Shown: piece after piece, positions 27,310 through 36,166 of the stretch | Layout: each line of letters opens with the position of its first letter | How positions within the stretch are numbered: the stretch's first letter is position 1 | Source of the DNA: Shimazuella kribbensis DSM 45090 | GTDB taxonomy: Bacteria; Bacillota; Bacilli; Thermoactinomycetales; Thermoactinomycetaceae | Reading direction: 5' to 3' | DNA: 64,000 nt | NCBI RefSeq assembly: GCF_000428065.1 | Contig: NZ_ATZF01000002.1 | Coordinates: forward strand, 62,001 to 126,000 | Made by a program: the position numbers and the translations under genes | Notes under the pieces: generated by a model | The model's input: only the letters and a program-made list of their open reading frames with translations | The model's database searches: none | Told to the model about the DNA's origin: nothing

Positions 27310-28068
27310 TTATTTGAGGGTATACACTTTTACAGCATCTCTTAAAAACTCAGCTAACCCTAGTTGGTGTTTATCATAGTAAGCTTTAAACCTTTCATCT
27401 TCCACATACATCTGTGCTAAACCCATGTGTGCTTCTTTGCTATACTCATGCCAATAATAGGATAGCCACATTTTATGGAGATCTACGGAATGCTGGGCGA
27501 TTGTACTAGATGAATCACCGATTTTATAGGCTTCCAGCAATGTGGAAATAACTTCTTTTTCCAGACGAGTGACTTCTTCATAATCAGCTTGAGACATATT
27601 TTTCACTTTTTGATTGGACTGATTTACAACCTCATCCCCATATTTTTCACGGACTTCCTTGCCATACTTTGCTTCGTTATCATCCATTAGTTTCTGCTTA
27701 AATCCTTCAAATTTTTCTTTATCTGACATGTCCAATCTCCCTTCTTGCGATGCGATTGATTTTTCTACATTTCGAATCAATACATCCAATCGACTTTTTT
27801 TGTCTAGGAGTAAGAGATGATGTTCTTTTAAGGCTTTGGTTGTATCAAACAATGGAGAGTGTATGATATCTTGTATTTTATCTAAGGGAAATCCAAGCTC
27901 TCGATAAAATAGGATCTGCTGGAGTTGATCTACTTCAGCTTGCCCGTAAATTCGGTATCCAGAAGAATTCGTTCGTGCTGGTTTTAATAGTCCAATCTCA
28001 TCGTAAAACCGGAGTGTTCTTCCACTAACTCCTGCTAGTTGTGCTAGCTTTTGAACGGTGTACTCCAT
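27310..28068 (-). CDS. MerR family regulator with TipAS-like drug-binding domain
   Basis: A 252-residue relative of Bacillus Mta and Streptomyces TipAL. The MerR HTH is at residues 1-70 (VQKLAQLAGVSGRTLRFYDE, then GLLKPARTNSSGYRIY), with a dimerising coiled coil to about 115. The C-terminal TipAS-type domain has YEEVTRLEKEV, HKMWLSYYW and MYVEDERFKAYYDKHQLGLAEFLRDAV. Such regulators activate efflux genes on binding cyclic peptides or dyes. The start ATG 28068 follows AGGAGGTGGGAGG. Confidence 0.9.
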   Translation of the reverse strand: MEYTVQKLAQLAGVSGRTLRFYDEIGLLKPARTNSSGYRIYGQAEVDQLQQILFYRELGFPLDKIQDIIHSPLFDTTKALKEHHLLLLDKKSRLDVLIRNVEKSIASQEGRLDMSDKEKFEGFKQKLMDDNEAKYGKEVREKYGDEVVNQSNQKVKNMSQADYEEVTRLEKEVISTLLEAYKIGDSSSTIAQHSVDLHKMWLSYYWHEYSKEAHMGLAQMYVEDERFKAYYDKHQLGLAEFLRDAVKVYTLK

Positions 28069-28212
28069 CCTCCCACCTCCTGACAATACTATGCTACACC
28101 TTACCGTAACGGAAAGGTCAATAGCTATTTGCTTTTTGAATTTAAAGTCTTTTTCCTAACCATAAGGACTATTTCTTCAAGCATATTGAAAAAGGATTGT
28201 AGGCATTTTTAT

Positions 28213-28654
28213 AGTCTTGCGAGTGAAAAAACCCACGGTTTTAATCGTGGGCTGATAGTGAGCGTCACTACAACGGGAGCACAAGTTTCGCTAAGCCACT
28301 AAAGTGGCAAGTCTCACTTTGCAGACGAGGGAGGTTTTTTCCTCCCATAAGTCTGACAAATTTTTCAGAAAACACCTTCACAAACATATATTCCCCTGTT
28401 AAACTATCACTAGTTGCTCTTTCAAAACTGGATAGGATACAGGATTGTGCAAACCAATCGTTTTGCACGTAAAATGCTATGCGTACAGAAAAACGGCTAG
28501 ACTGAAATGCGAAAATCAAGCAGTAAGTCTATTCTATGACGTAGCAAACAAAAACTTTTTTCAACCGTGGGGCTCACGGGGCTAGCTTGGTAATGAAGTA
28601 GGCATTAGACTACCGTCCCAAGAATCCCATGGCTGAAGCCATTTAGAGTGTCAA
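28213..28654 (+). mobile_element. non-autonomous satellite of the TnpB element (copy A)
   Basis: The copy is 442 bases long, with no tnpB. It begins after TTAT (28209-28212) with ATAGTCTTGCGAGTG and the hairpin CCCACGGTTTTAATCGTGGG. It then has a GGGAGG-TTTTTT-CCTCCC hairpin, an internal part with TGTGCAAACCAATCG, and the right end from CCGTGGGGCTCACGG to GAGTGTCAA. Both ends match the tnpB-carrying copy at 4-5 kb; the middle is shared with the copies at 35.8 and 39.5 kb. Short open frames inside are not genes. Confidence 0.75.
28565..28654 (+). ncRNA. omega-RNA scaffold in satellite A
   Basis: It has the same scaffold as the tnpB copy: CCGTGGGGCTCACGG, GCTTGGTAA, GACTACCGTCCCAAGAATCC, a terminal CCATGGCT hairpin and GAGTGTCAA. 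The potential guide would start at 28655 (CCTAACAATCCTTTCA). Confidence 0.5.
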
Positions 28655-28705
28655 CCTAACAATCCTTTCATCATTCCCTATATTTAATACAATAGCTATT
28701 ATTTT

Positions 28706-29080
28706 TTACAATATGCTTTCTTTTCTGTGCAATTTCATCCAATCTTCTACAAGCCTTTTTGGTGCAGCGCGCAAATAGGCCTCTTGGATCAGATCTGTCA
28801 GCTCCATCCAATCTCCCTCTTTGGGATCTCGAATCGATACCCATCCATGTCTGCCGATATAAGGTGTGATAAAATATTTATCATTCTCTATAAGAAGTGC
28901 TTGGTTTTCTTTATTCGACTTAAAACATACACCGGATCGCTCGGTTATTTTGACAAAAGATTTACCATGAACTTGAAACGTTGTATATCCAAAGCCATCT
29001 AATTGTTCTTCTGTCTCTGGTAGCTCAAGGCAAATTTTACGTATGTTTTGTAAAATTTCCTCTATCTCTTGTAAGTCCAC
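28706..29080 (-). CDS. MmcQ/YjbR family protein
   Basis: A 124-residue protein with the CyaY-like alpha-beta fold of MmcQ/YjbR proteins, possibly DNA-binding. Visible marks are the N-terminal helix CLELPETEEQ, the strand TTFQVHGKSFVKI, PYIGRHGWVSI and the closing EAYLRAAPKRLVEDW. The function is unproven in the family. It is part of a minus-strand group with the PC4-like and GNAT genes. Confidence 0.8.
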   Translation of the reverse strand: MDLQEIEEILQNIRKICLELPETEEQLDGFGYTTFQVHGKSFVKITERSGVCFKSNKENQALLIENDKYFITPYIGRHGWVSIRDPKEGDWMELTDLIQEAYLRAAPKRLVEDWMKLHRKESIL

Positions 29081-29130
29081 CTCTAGCCCTCTTCTCTTGT
29101 TTCGAAAATGATGTTCTCCCTATGTTGTCA

Positions 29131-29352
29131 TCATAGTTCAAGTTCATTTAACATATCTCTTAACTTTTTTAGCTCTTCTGATGTAAACGTAACACCTTTC
29201 CCCATTTTGTCATGATCGGCAGACCATTCACGAAGGTCAAACTTATCTTTTCTTCCATTCCAACTGATTAGATTTAATTCTTTCTTCCATCCTTTTGTTG
29301 ATTCAGATAAAACACCATAAGTATGTTTAATTTCATATTTCATTTCAGCCAA
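29131..29352 (-). CDS. YdbC-type PC4-like single-strand DNA-binding protein
   Basis: A 73-residue protein resembling bacterial YdbC (PC4 fold). It has KYEIKHTYGVLS, TKGWKKELNLISWNGR, KFDLREWSADHDKMGKGVTF and an amphipathic C-terminal helix. Lactococcal YdbC binds single-stranded DNA and RNA as a dimer. I chose the TTG at 29352, which gives the family N-terminus (M)AEMKYEI; an ATG five codons upstream adds residues not seen in relatives. Confidence 0.8.
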   Translation of the reverse strand: MAEMKYEIKHTYGVLSESTKGWKKELNLISWNGRKDKFDLREWSADHDKMGKGVTFTSEELKKLRDMLNELEL

Positions 29353-29376
29353 CGGATTCAACCCCATCTTGTTTTC

Positions 29377-29931
29377 TTATGATTTCATATTAGGTTTATG
29401 TTTTTCTCTGTATTCAGACTCTAGCATACTCATAATGATAGAATCATGATACTGATGATCATAAAATAACGCTTCTCGCTGAATACCTTCTATTTTAAAC
29501 CCTAAGTTCTCGTAAACATGAAGAGCACGCTTATTAAAAGAAAATACATTCAGCTCAATCCGATGCAGATTCAAAATGCCAAATCCATACTCCAGCATAA
29601 GCTTCATTGCTTCTGTCCCAAACCCCTTTCCTTGATTCTTTTCGCTTTCGATGGAAATGCGGATATAACAACTTTGATTAATCGTATCTATTTCTAGTAA
29701 TTGAATATCGCCTATCACGTTATTATTTGCCTGTAAACTAATTAATAAAAGAACATTTGATGGATCTTGATTCTTAGATGCTATGTAATCACGAATCTGT
29801 TCTTTATTAAAGCTTTTTTGTGTCCCTGTTAGTTTTCTGGTTTTAGAATGATTAAGCAACTGAAGATATGTTTCTGTATCCTCTACAGAAATAGGGCGTA
29901 AGTATACTTTTTCCCCTTCTAAAAATTTCAT
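29377..29931 (-). CDS. GNAT family N-acetyltransferase (RimJ/SpeG-like)
   Basis: A 184-residue GNAT of the RimJ-like branch, beginning EGEKVYLRPISVEDTETYL. The acetyl-CoA loop is KNQGKGFGTEAMKLMLEYGF, followed by HRIELNVFSFNKRALHVYEN and LGFKIEGIQREA. The substrate is unknown (protein N-terminus, polyamine or antibiotic). ATG 29931 follows AAGGTGAGG; the longer frame from 29985 has no ribosome site. Confidence 0.85.
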   Translation of the reverse strand: MKFLEGEKVYLRPISVEDTETYLQLLNHSKTRKLTGTQKSFNKEQIRDYIASKNQDPSNVLLLISLQANNNVIGDIQLLEIDTINQSCYIRISIESEKNQGKGFGTEAMKLMLEYGFGILNLHRIELNVFSFNKRALHVYENLGFKIEGIQREALFYDHQYHDSIIMSMLESEYREKHKPNMKS

Positions 29932-30020
29932 TTTATCCTCACCTTTCCAAATAAAAACATAAGAATCCCCTAAGTTGTTCTCCAAAAAAGCACACTAAAA
30001 AAATTGCATTACCTTTACTT

Positions 30021-30422
30021 TTATCTTCTAAAAGTATACATCAGCCCATTGGCAAATGGTTGAAAACCTATGCGATGGTAGTAAGAAACAAGATCATCTG
30101 TTGCAAACAACTGAATGGTTAATCGGGATTGCTGACATTTTTGAATTAACCTTTGCATGATTTCACTGCCAATTCCCTTGTTACGATGCTGTGGATGAAC
30201 AAGCAAGCCAGTTATTAATGCAATAGTAAAACCATCAGAAATCACTCTACCTGTAGCAATCAACTCGTCTTTATCATATGCATTCAAAACATACCAACTA
30301 TTTACCATGGTTTGATGTAATGTTTCCTTCGGTAGTTTGAGAAAATCATTCCATTGTTCTGTATTATATAATTGATACAATCCACTGGCGCATGGAATAT
30401 TTTCTTTATAAACAATATTCAT
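30021..30422 (-). CDS. GNAT family N-acetyltransferase
   Basis: A compact 133-residue GNAT. The acetyl-CoA site is VHPQHRNKGIGSEIMQRLIQ, followed by LFATDDLVSYYHRIGFQP and the C-terminal MYTFRR. It is of the arylalkylamine/YjaB-like small type; the substrate is unknown. GGAAGGA precedes the ATG. Confidence 0.85.
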   Translation of the reverse strand: MNIVYKENIPCASGLYQLYNTEQWNDFLKLPKETLHQTMVNSWYVLNAYDKDELIATGRVISDGFTIALITGLLVHPQHRNKGIGSEIMQRLIQKCQQSRLTIQLFATDDLVSYYHRIGFQPFANGLMYTFRR

Positions 30423-30634
30423 CGTATTTCCTTCCCTTTTTCCAAAAAATGCGCACTTTGCCAGTATACCAAAAAAAATGATATTTTCAATTTATTCCCA
30501 ATACAAACCATAGCTGGTATGAGACCATAAAAGCATGCATGAAATAACCAAAACCTCTTTAATGATAGAAGGTGCAGTACTGCATTGTTTAATTGTTTCT
30601 AGTACAGTGTAGCCCTTTCTTTTTATATCAAAAC

Positions 30635-30668
30635 AAAAGAACTCACAGATGAAAGTGAGTTCTTTTGT
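30635..30668 (-). terminator. terminator of the topoisomerase operon
   Basis: AAAAGAACTCAC (30635-30646) pairs with GTGAGTTCTTTT (30655-30666) just beyond the stop on the minus strand. Confidence 0.8.
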
Positions 30669-30673
30669 TATTT

Positions 30674-32836
30674 TTATCCAAACAAAGTGCCTTGGTCAAG
30701 GATAGAAGCAAAATCATTTCCTCTTAAATATTTGCCTATTCCTGCACCTTTGGTGACATAATACTCTTTTTCTTCGAATTCTAAGCCTGTCAAATCATAA
30801 TAGCCAACTACCACACTATTTTTTTTAGATTTCATCGCTTGCACACCTATGGTAGATTTACTTGTCTTAGGATTAATCATAGAAGTATGAAAAACAATTG
30901 CTTTTTTAATAGAGGATACACCTAAAATCTCTTTGTCCTCATGAATATGATCCCAATAAATTGCTTTTTTATTGGCATAGGCATTTTTCAACATAGAACG
31001 ATTTTGTTTGGTTTCATAGGCAGACAATGTTATTTTAGCAACCTTACCATCTTCAAATCCAATTAAGAGGTTTCCTTTATAGTCATTGGTAGCTGTTACA
31101 AACAAAATAGATTCATCTTGTAAATTTAACAACGTTGGGAGATATTCACCAAGCCCAGATAGTTTGTGATCTTCAATCTCATATGTCTTATATTTATAAC
31201 AGTTGTACTTATTTGTAAAAACTAAAATATCTGAGTTATTTGTGGTACTGTATTGATTAATAATCTCATCGCCATCTTTCACTTTCATGGCATTTCCTCC
31301 CCGTAGGGATGTAAGAGGTACTTTTTTCAAATAACCTTCTTTGGTGATGATAATCCGAACATTGTAATTATCAATCGTTATTTCTTCAGGAGTAACAGCA
31401 GGCAGATCATTGGCAAAAATGATTTCTGATTTTCGAGGTTGACCATGTACTTTCTTTACATTTTTGAGTTGTTGAATCATTTTCTTATGTAGTTTGGTTG
31501 GATTGTGAATGATGCCATGAAGGATTTCAATCTCTTTTTCTAGTGTCTCAATCTCTTCAATGCGATTCAACAAATATTCTTTATTCAAGTGCCTCAATTT
31601 AATTTCTGCTACATACTCTGCTTGAACCTCATCAATTTGAAAAGCATCCATCAAATTTGCTACCACTTGGTTGTTTTTGGTCGTCTCACGAATAATCGCA
31701 ACTGCTTTATCGATATCGAGCAAAACTTGTTTTAGTGCTAGTAGCAAGTGTCGTTTTTGCTCTTTTTTATCCTTTTCAAATTGAGCTCCTCGTTTAATCG
31801 CATTTCCACGAAAAGCAATCCATTCTTGTACAATTTGTTTGATGCCTAATGTTTGAGGTCTGCCATTTACAATCAAATTGAAATTACATGAAAAAGTATC
31901 CTGCAAGGGTGTCATCTTAAATAATTTCTCGACTAATAAGGCTTTATTTGTACTATTTTTCACCGTAATTTCAATACCTTTTGTATTGATTCCATAAATA
32001 TCATCGATATCAACAATATCTTTTAATTTTCCTTCTTTCACCAATGCACTAATTTTCTCAATGATTGCTTCAAACGTAGTCGTGTAAGGTATCTCTTCAA
32101 AGATAATCGAATTCCCTTCGATCCGGTAAGTCGAACGAATCTTAAATGAGCCCTTCCCTGAATGAAAAATTTGAAGCATTTCTTTTTCAGAGTAGATGAT
32201 ATTTCCACCTGTAGGAAAATCAGGGGCCTGAATGTATTCGTTCACATCTGCTTCTGGTTTTTTAATACTCGCTATCGTATAGTCAATGACTTCATTTAAA
32301 TTAAAAGGGGCAATGCTACTTGCCATCCCTACAGCTGTGCCACTTGATGTATTTACCAAAATAGAGGGAAAAGTAACAGGCAAAAGCCGTGGTTCTTGTA
32401 AGGTACCATCATAGTTTTCAATCATATCCACTGTATTTTTTTCAATATCTTGAAAAAGTTCAGTAGCAATTGCACCTAATTTAACTTCTGTATAACGAGC
32501 AGAAGCATATTTCATATCACGAGAATACTGTTTGCCAAAGTTCCCTTTGGAATCAATATAAGGCAGAAGTAACGATTCATTATCTTTCGTAAGTCTTACT
32601 AACGTTTCGTAGATCGCCATATCACCATGTGGATGCAAGAACATGGTTTGTCCTACTACACCCTGAGATTTTTTCCTTCCGCTTTTGACCAAACCCATTT
32701 GAAACATGGTGTAAAGAATACGACGTTGGCTTGGTTTAAGGCCATCTATCTCTGGTAGAGCACGGTGCATAATAACATGTGCGGTGTAGGGCATGTAGTT
32801 GTCTTTTAAGCTTTGTGTAATATTTTGTAAAATCAT
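30674..32836 (-). CDS. divergent type IIA topoisomerase subunit A (GyrA/ParC-like)
   Basis: A 720-residue DNA-breakage subunit. The catalytic tyrosine is Y115 in SARYTEVKL, the winged-helix region begins EIDGLKPSQRRILYTMFQM, and the quinolone-contact segment reads HPHGDMAIYETLV. There, the positions matching E. coli GyrA Ser83 and Asp87 are M73 and E77. A C-terminal domain with imperfect beta-pinwheel blades follows residue 490. It is shorter than GyrA (about 820) and close to ParC length, but no GyrA box was recognised. It overlaps nothing and lies 23 bases behind the B subunit, with GAGGAGG before the ATG. It is probably an accessory enzyme beside the housekeeping gyrase and Topo IV encoded elsewhere. 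Confidence 0.88.
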   Translation of the reverse strand: MILQNITQSLKDNYMPYTAHVIMHRALPEIDGLKPSQRRILYTMFQMGLVKSGRKKSQGVVGQTMFLHPHGDMAIYETLVRLTKDNESLLLPYIDSKGNFGKQYSRDMKYASARYTEVKLGAIATELFQDIEKNTVDMIENYDGTLQEPRLLPVTFPSILVNTSSGTAVGMASSIAPFNLNEVIDYTIASIKKPEADVNEYIQAPDFPTGGNIIYSEKEMLQIFHSGKGSFKIRSTYRIEGNSIIFEEIPYTTTFEAIIEKISALVKEGKLKDIVDIDDIYGINTKGIEITVKNSTNKALLVEKLFKMTPLQDTFSCNFNLIVNGRPQTLGIKQIVQEWIAFRGNAIKRGAQFEKDKKEQKRHLLLALKQVLLDIDKAVAIIRETTKNNQVVANLMDAFQIDEVQAEYVAEIKLRHLNKEYLLNRIEEIETLEKEIEILHGIIHNPTKLHKKMIQQLKNVKKVHGQPRKSEIIFANDLPAVTPEEITIDNYNVRIIITKEGYLKKVPLTSLRGGNAMKVKDGDEIINQYSTTNNSDILVFTNKYNCYKYKTYEIEDHKLSGLGEYLPTLLNLQDESILFVTATNDYKGNLLIGFEDGKVAKITLSAYETKQNRSMLKNAYANKKAIYWDHIHEDKEILGVSSIKKAIVFHTSMINPKTSKSTIGVQAMKSKKNSVVVGYYDLTGLEFEEKEYYVTKGAGIGKYLRGNDFASILDQGTLFG

Positions 32837-32859
32837 TTCTTGTAACCTCCTCTTTCCTT

Positions 32860-34815
32860 TTAATCCATTGCCTCTTCGATATATTGATGTAGATTTTCTT
32901 CAATGTATTGTTTTCGACCCTGTAAGTCATCTCCTAAAAATAGTTCGAAATATTGCTGAGTAGTCATCACATCTTCTCTTACAATTTGAATTAGCTTTCG
33001 AGATACTGGATTCATTGTTGTTTCCCACATCATGTCTGCAGTATTTTCGCCCAAACCTTTGGAACGTTGAATGAGTACTTTTCCTTTACATTTCTTCACA
33101 ATAGCATCTTTTTCTTTATCACTATAAGCAAAATAAGACTTATCTTTATGGGTGATTTCATAAAGAGGAGATTCCGCAATATATACTTTTCCTGCTTCAA
33201 TTAGTGTTGGCATTAATCGATATAACACAGTCAACAACAACGTTCGAATATGAAAGCCATCAATATCCGCATCGGTTGTAATAATGATCTTGGACCACCG
33301 TAAATTATTTAGATCAAAAGTATGTAAGTCTTTGTTATATTTTGATTTGACTTCAATCCCACAACCTAACAATTTAACCAAATCTACTATGATGTCATTC
33401 TTGAAAATTTTGTCATAATCAGCTTTTAAACAATTTAATATTTTCCCTCTAAGCGCATAAATAGCTTGAAACTCTGCATCTCTTCCCTGTTTAGTTGAAC
33501 CTAAGGCTGATTTTCCTTCCACAATATACAATTCTGTTTGACTATTATCTTTTGATTTACAGTTGATAAACCCATCGATTCGATTGGTGATATTATTTAC
33601 AGAAGATTGGAGTTTCTTTTTAACATCTAACCTAGTTTTCTCTGCCTTTTCTCTGCTCCGTTTATTAATAAGAATCTGATCCGCTATTTTCTGTGCTTCT
33701 AATGGATTTTCAATAAAATAGACTTCTAATTTTTCACGAAGATACGAAGTCATGTATTCTTGTACAAATTTGGATTCCATTTTTTTCTTCGTTTGATCAG
33801 TATATAAGGAGATCGTGGAATAAGAGTTACTAATAACAATTAAACTATCTCTTACATCATCAAAACTAATTTTTTTCTCACCTTTGGTGTATTTATCTTT
33901 CAATAGATGATCAATTGCTTTCGTGAATGCATTTTTAATATAGATTTCAGGTGTTCCACCATGTTCCAACAAAGATGAATTATGAAAGTATTGCATATGC
34001 TTTACTTCATTATGAAAAGCAAACGAGATCTCAGCTTTAAACTTGAACTCAGAGTCATCATTTCTTTCCTTGCCTTGTGTCTCCGTATGAAATTGAACAA
34101 TATCAGTAAAATTTTTGCCGCCACTCAATTCATCAATATAGTCTTTTACTCCATTTTCATAGAAAAACACTTCTGTTTCATCATTTATTTCATTCGTAAA
34201 AATGAATTTCAAACCTCTATTTACAATTGCTTGATTTTTCAGTGTTTCGCTTATAAAAACGCTATCCACTTCATTTTCACCGCGAAAAACTTCCGCAGAT
34301 GGTAACCAGCGAATAATCGTACCTCTATAGTCTAATTTGTGTTTCTCTTTCTGCAACTCTCCAACCTGAACGCCTTTTTCATATCGTATAAAATATTTGT
34401 AGCCATTTGGACTAACTGCTGTACACTCAAAATAATCACTTGTATAGTTGGTTCCTGTCGCACCAACTCCATTGGTCCCCAAAGAAAACTGGTAGTTACC
34501 AGTTGTTTCATTGTTGTTATACTTTCCACCCGACCATAGTTCGTCAAAAACTTTCTTGTAAGCGTATTCTCCATCTTTGTTTTTGTCCATTGGGACAGAA
34601 CGCCCAAAATCTTGAATGGTGATGGATTTATCTAATCGTTTGGTTATGATAATTTCCTTACCATATCCTTCACGGTGTTCATCAATGGCATTCGCTAATA
34701 TCTCAATAAAGGTATGATTATGATTTTCTAGACCGATCGAAGCGGGTTTAGCTCTTACCCCCCCAAGAATCCCCAAGGATTGAATCGAATCGGAATTATA
34801 TGTATCTATACTCAA
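32860..34815 (-). CDS. divergent type IIA topoisomerase subunit B (GyrB/ParE-like)
   Basis: A 651-residue ATPase subunit. The GHKL motifs are EILANAIDEH, QDFGRSVPMD and GTNGVGATGTNY. The transducer is followed by a TOPRIM domain with YIVEGKSALGSTKQGRDAEF (about 430), where most family members have VEGDSAGGSAKQGRD, then TTDADIDGFHIRTLLL (about 513) and QRSKGLGENTADMMWETTMN. The departures in the TOPRIM signature show a distant branch. Translation starts at TTG 34815, 8 bases after AAGGAGG. A TTGACA box and a perfect inverted repeat lie just upstream, so the operon is probably controlled on its own. Confidence 0.88.
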   Translation of the reverse strand: MSIDTYNSDSIQSLGILGGVRAKPASIGLENHNHTFIEILANAIDEHREGYGKEIIITKRLDKSITIQDFGRSVPMDKNKDGEYAYKKVFDELWSGGKYNNNETTGNYQFSLGTNGVGATGTNYTSDYFECTAVSPNGYKYFIRYEKGVQVGELQKEKHKLDYRGTIIRWLPSAEVFRGENEVDSVFISETLKNQAIVNRGLKFIFTNEINDETEVFFYENGVKDYIDELSGGKNFTDIVQFHTETQGKERNDDSEFKFKAEISFAFHNEVKHMQYFHNSSLLEHGGTPEIYIKNAFTKAIDHLLKDKYTKGEKKISFDDVRDSLIVISNSYSTISLYTDQTKKKMESKFVQEYMTSYLREKLEVYFIENPLEAQKIADQILINKRSREKAEKTRLDVKKKLQSSVNNITNRIDGFINCKSKDNSQTELYIVEGKSALGSTKQGRDAEFQAIYALRGKILNCLKADYDKIFKNDIIVDLVKLLGCGIEVKSKYNKDLHTFDLNNLRWSKIIITTDADIDGFHIRTLLLTVLYRLMPTLIEAGKVYIAESPLYEITHKDKSYFAYSDKEKDAIVKKCKGKVLIQRSKGLGENTADMMWETTMNPVSRKLIQIVREDVMTTQQYFELFLGDDLQGRKQYIEENLHQYIEEAMD

Positions 34816-34841
34816 AGGTGAACCTCCTTCAGTTGATTATT

Positions 34842-34863
34842 AATTATCTAAAAATAGATAATT
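34842..34863. promoter_or_regulatory. palindromic operator of the topoisomerase operon
   Basis: AATTATCTA-AAAA-TAGATAATT is a perfect 9-bp inverted repeat that overlaps the expected -10 region. A TTGACA on the minus strand (complement of about 34879-34884) would be the -35. A repressor site is likely; no adjacent regulator gene is seen. Confidence 0.5.
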
Positions 34864-35150
34864 ATATATCAGACTTTTTGTCAAGTCGACACGAACAAAC
34901 TTACGCCTATTTTTATAAAAGAAAAGGGCCGTTTATTCGCTTTTCTTTCTATTTCATTGATTACGTGAACATATTAGTAACTTTTATCAAAATTACTCTT
35001 TTTTGTCCTTATGGAATCTTTATTTCAAAAAATATTGAATAATAATCAAAACATTCTATACTATCGTCTGTTTTTTTTGGTATAAAGTAAATGTTTACTA
35101 AAAACAAAATATATTTGGGAAAGAAATTTATCGTATGGAGGATGTATGAA

Positions 35151-35711
35151 ATGGAAGAAAAAATAAACAGCCATGAAAAGCCAGCCATTTTTATTATCAC
35201 AGGTGTAATGGCCTCTGGTAAATCTACCATTGCACAACTTTTAGCTGAGCGATTGAAAAAAGGGGTTCATCTACGTGGTGATACTTTTCGCAAAATGATT
35301 GTTACGGGGCGTGAAGAATTTTTACCTAACCCATCCCAAGAAGCAATTCGTCAGTTACAACTCCGGTATCAAATCAGCGCTTCTGTTGCAGATATGTATG
35401 TTTCAGCAGGATTCCATGTCGTCATTCAAGATATAATTGTCGGACCCTTGCTAAAGACATTTATTGACTCCATCAAAAGTAGTCCAGTCTATCTTGTAGT
35501 ACTCTCTCCTAACGAGAAAACAATAAAAAACAGAGAAGCATCACGAGAAAAAACAGGTTATGGTTTATGGACAGTAGCAGAATTGAAGCGAATGCTACTT
35601 GAAGATACACCAAAAATCGGTATGTGGCTGGACACATCGGCACTATCTCCACAAGAAACTGTTGAAGATATAGTTACAAAAGTTAGGTTCGAAGGACTAA
35701 TTCGTAGTTGA
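35151..35711 (+). CDS. P-loop kinase / AAA-type ATPase (zeta-like or CPT-like)
   Basis: A 186-residue P-loop protein. Walker A is GVMASGKST near residue 20, followed by LLAERLKKGVHLRGDTFRKM, VADMYVSAGFHVVIQDIIVG (hydrophobic strand ending in Asp), YLVVLSPNEKTI and REKTGYGLWT with a lid-type Arg. The layout fits small-molecule kinases such as chloramphenicol phosphotransferase-like or zeta-like proteins; the substrate is unknown. ATG 35151 follows GGAGG by 9 bases. It is divergent from the topoisomerase operon. Confidence 0.8.
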   Translation: MEEKINSHEKPAIFIITGVMASGKSTIAQLLAERLKKGVHLRGDTFRKMIVTGREEFLPNPSQEAIRQLQLRYQISASVADMYVSAGFHVVIQDIIVGPLLKTFIDSIKSSPVYLVVLSPNEKTIKNREASREKTGYGLWTVAELKRMLLEDTPKIGMWLDTSALSPQETVEDIVTKVRFEGLIRS

Positions 35712-35768
35712 TTCACCAAGAAAACGGAAATGTATTTATTGCAAAATCTAAACACTAACTTAGTTTGG

Positions 35769-35816
35769 ACAACCAACTGAATCTTTAACTCAAAAATGAT
35801 CCAGTTGGTTGTTTTC
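35769..35816 (+). terminator. probable terminator of the P-loop kinase gene
   Basis: ACAACCAACTG pairs with CAGTTGGTTGT around a long A-rich loop, followed by a TTTTC run. Confidence 0.55.
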
Positions 35817-35839
35817 TCCGCTAAAGCTGACTCATGTCG

Positions 35840-36105
35840 AAGTTCCGTTGTAAAGCTATCCACAGTTGCTCTTTGAAAAGTGGATAGGATATAGGATTGT
35901 GCAAACCAATCGTTTTGCACGTAAAATGCTATACGTACCGAAAAAATGACTAGACTAAAATGCGAAAACCAAGCAATGAGTCTATGCTATAACGCAGCAA
36001 CAAAACTCTGTTTAACCGTGGGGCTCACGGAGCTAGCTTGGTAAGGAAGTAGTCATCAGACTACCGCCCCAAGAATCCCATGGCTTCAGTCATGTGGAAT
36101 GTCAA
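35840..36105 (+). mobile_element. partial satellite of the TnpB element (copy B)
   Basis: From about 35845 the sequence aligns with copies A and C: GTAAAGCTATCC, GTTGCTCTTTGAAAAGTGGA, TGTGCAAACCAATCGTTTTG, then the right end. The left-end hairpin CCCACGGTTTTAATCGTGGG is absent, so the copy has lost its left end or it has decayed. The right end, finishing GAATGTCAA at 36105, is intact. Confidence 0.7.
36016..36105 (+). ncRNA. omega-RNA scaffold in satellite B
   Basis: CCGTGGGGCTCACGG, GCTTGGTAAG, ACTACCGCCCCAAGAATCCC, a terminal hairpin and GAATGTCAA. The potential guide starts at 36106 (AAAACAAGCCTTTATC). Confidence 0.45.
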
Positions 36106-36166
36106 AAAACAAGCCTTTATCAAGAAATTAGAAGTCCTATGAATGCTAGAGCCGATTAATCTTCTC

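Noticed and set aside
28268-28519. Open frame of 83 codons on the minus strand, with similar frames near 35558-35920 and 39501-39689
   Set aside because: They fall inside the satellite elements and differ between copies in length and frame; they reflect repeated DNA, not a conserved protein.
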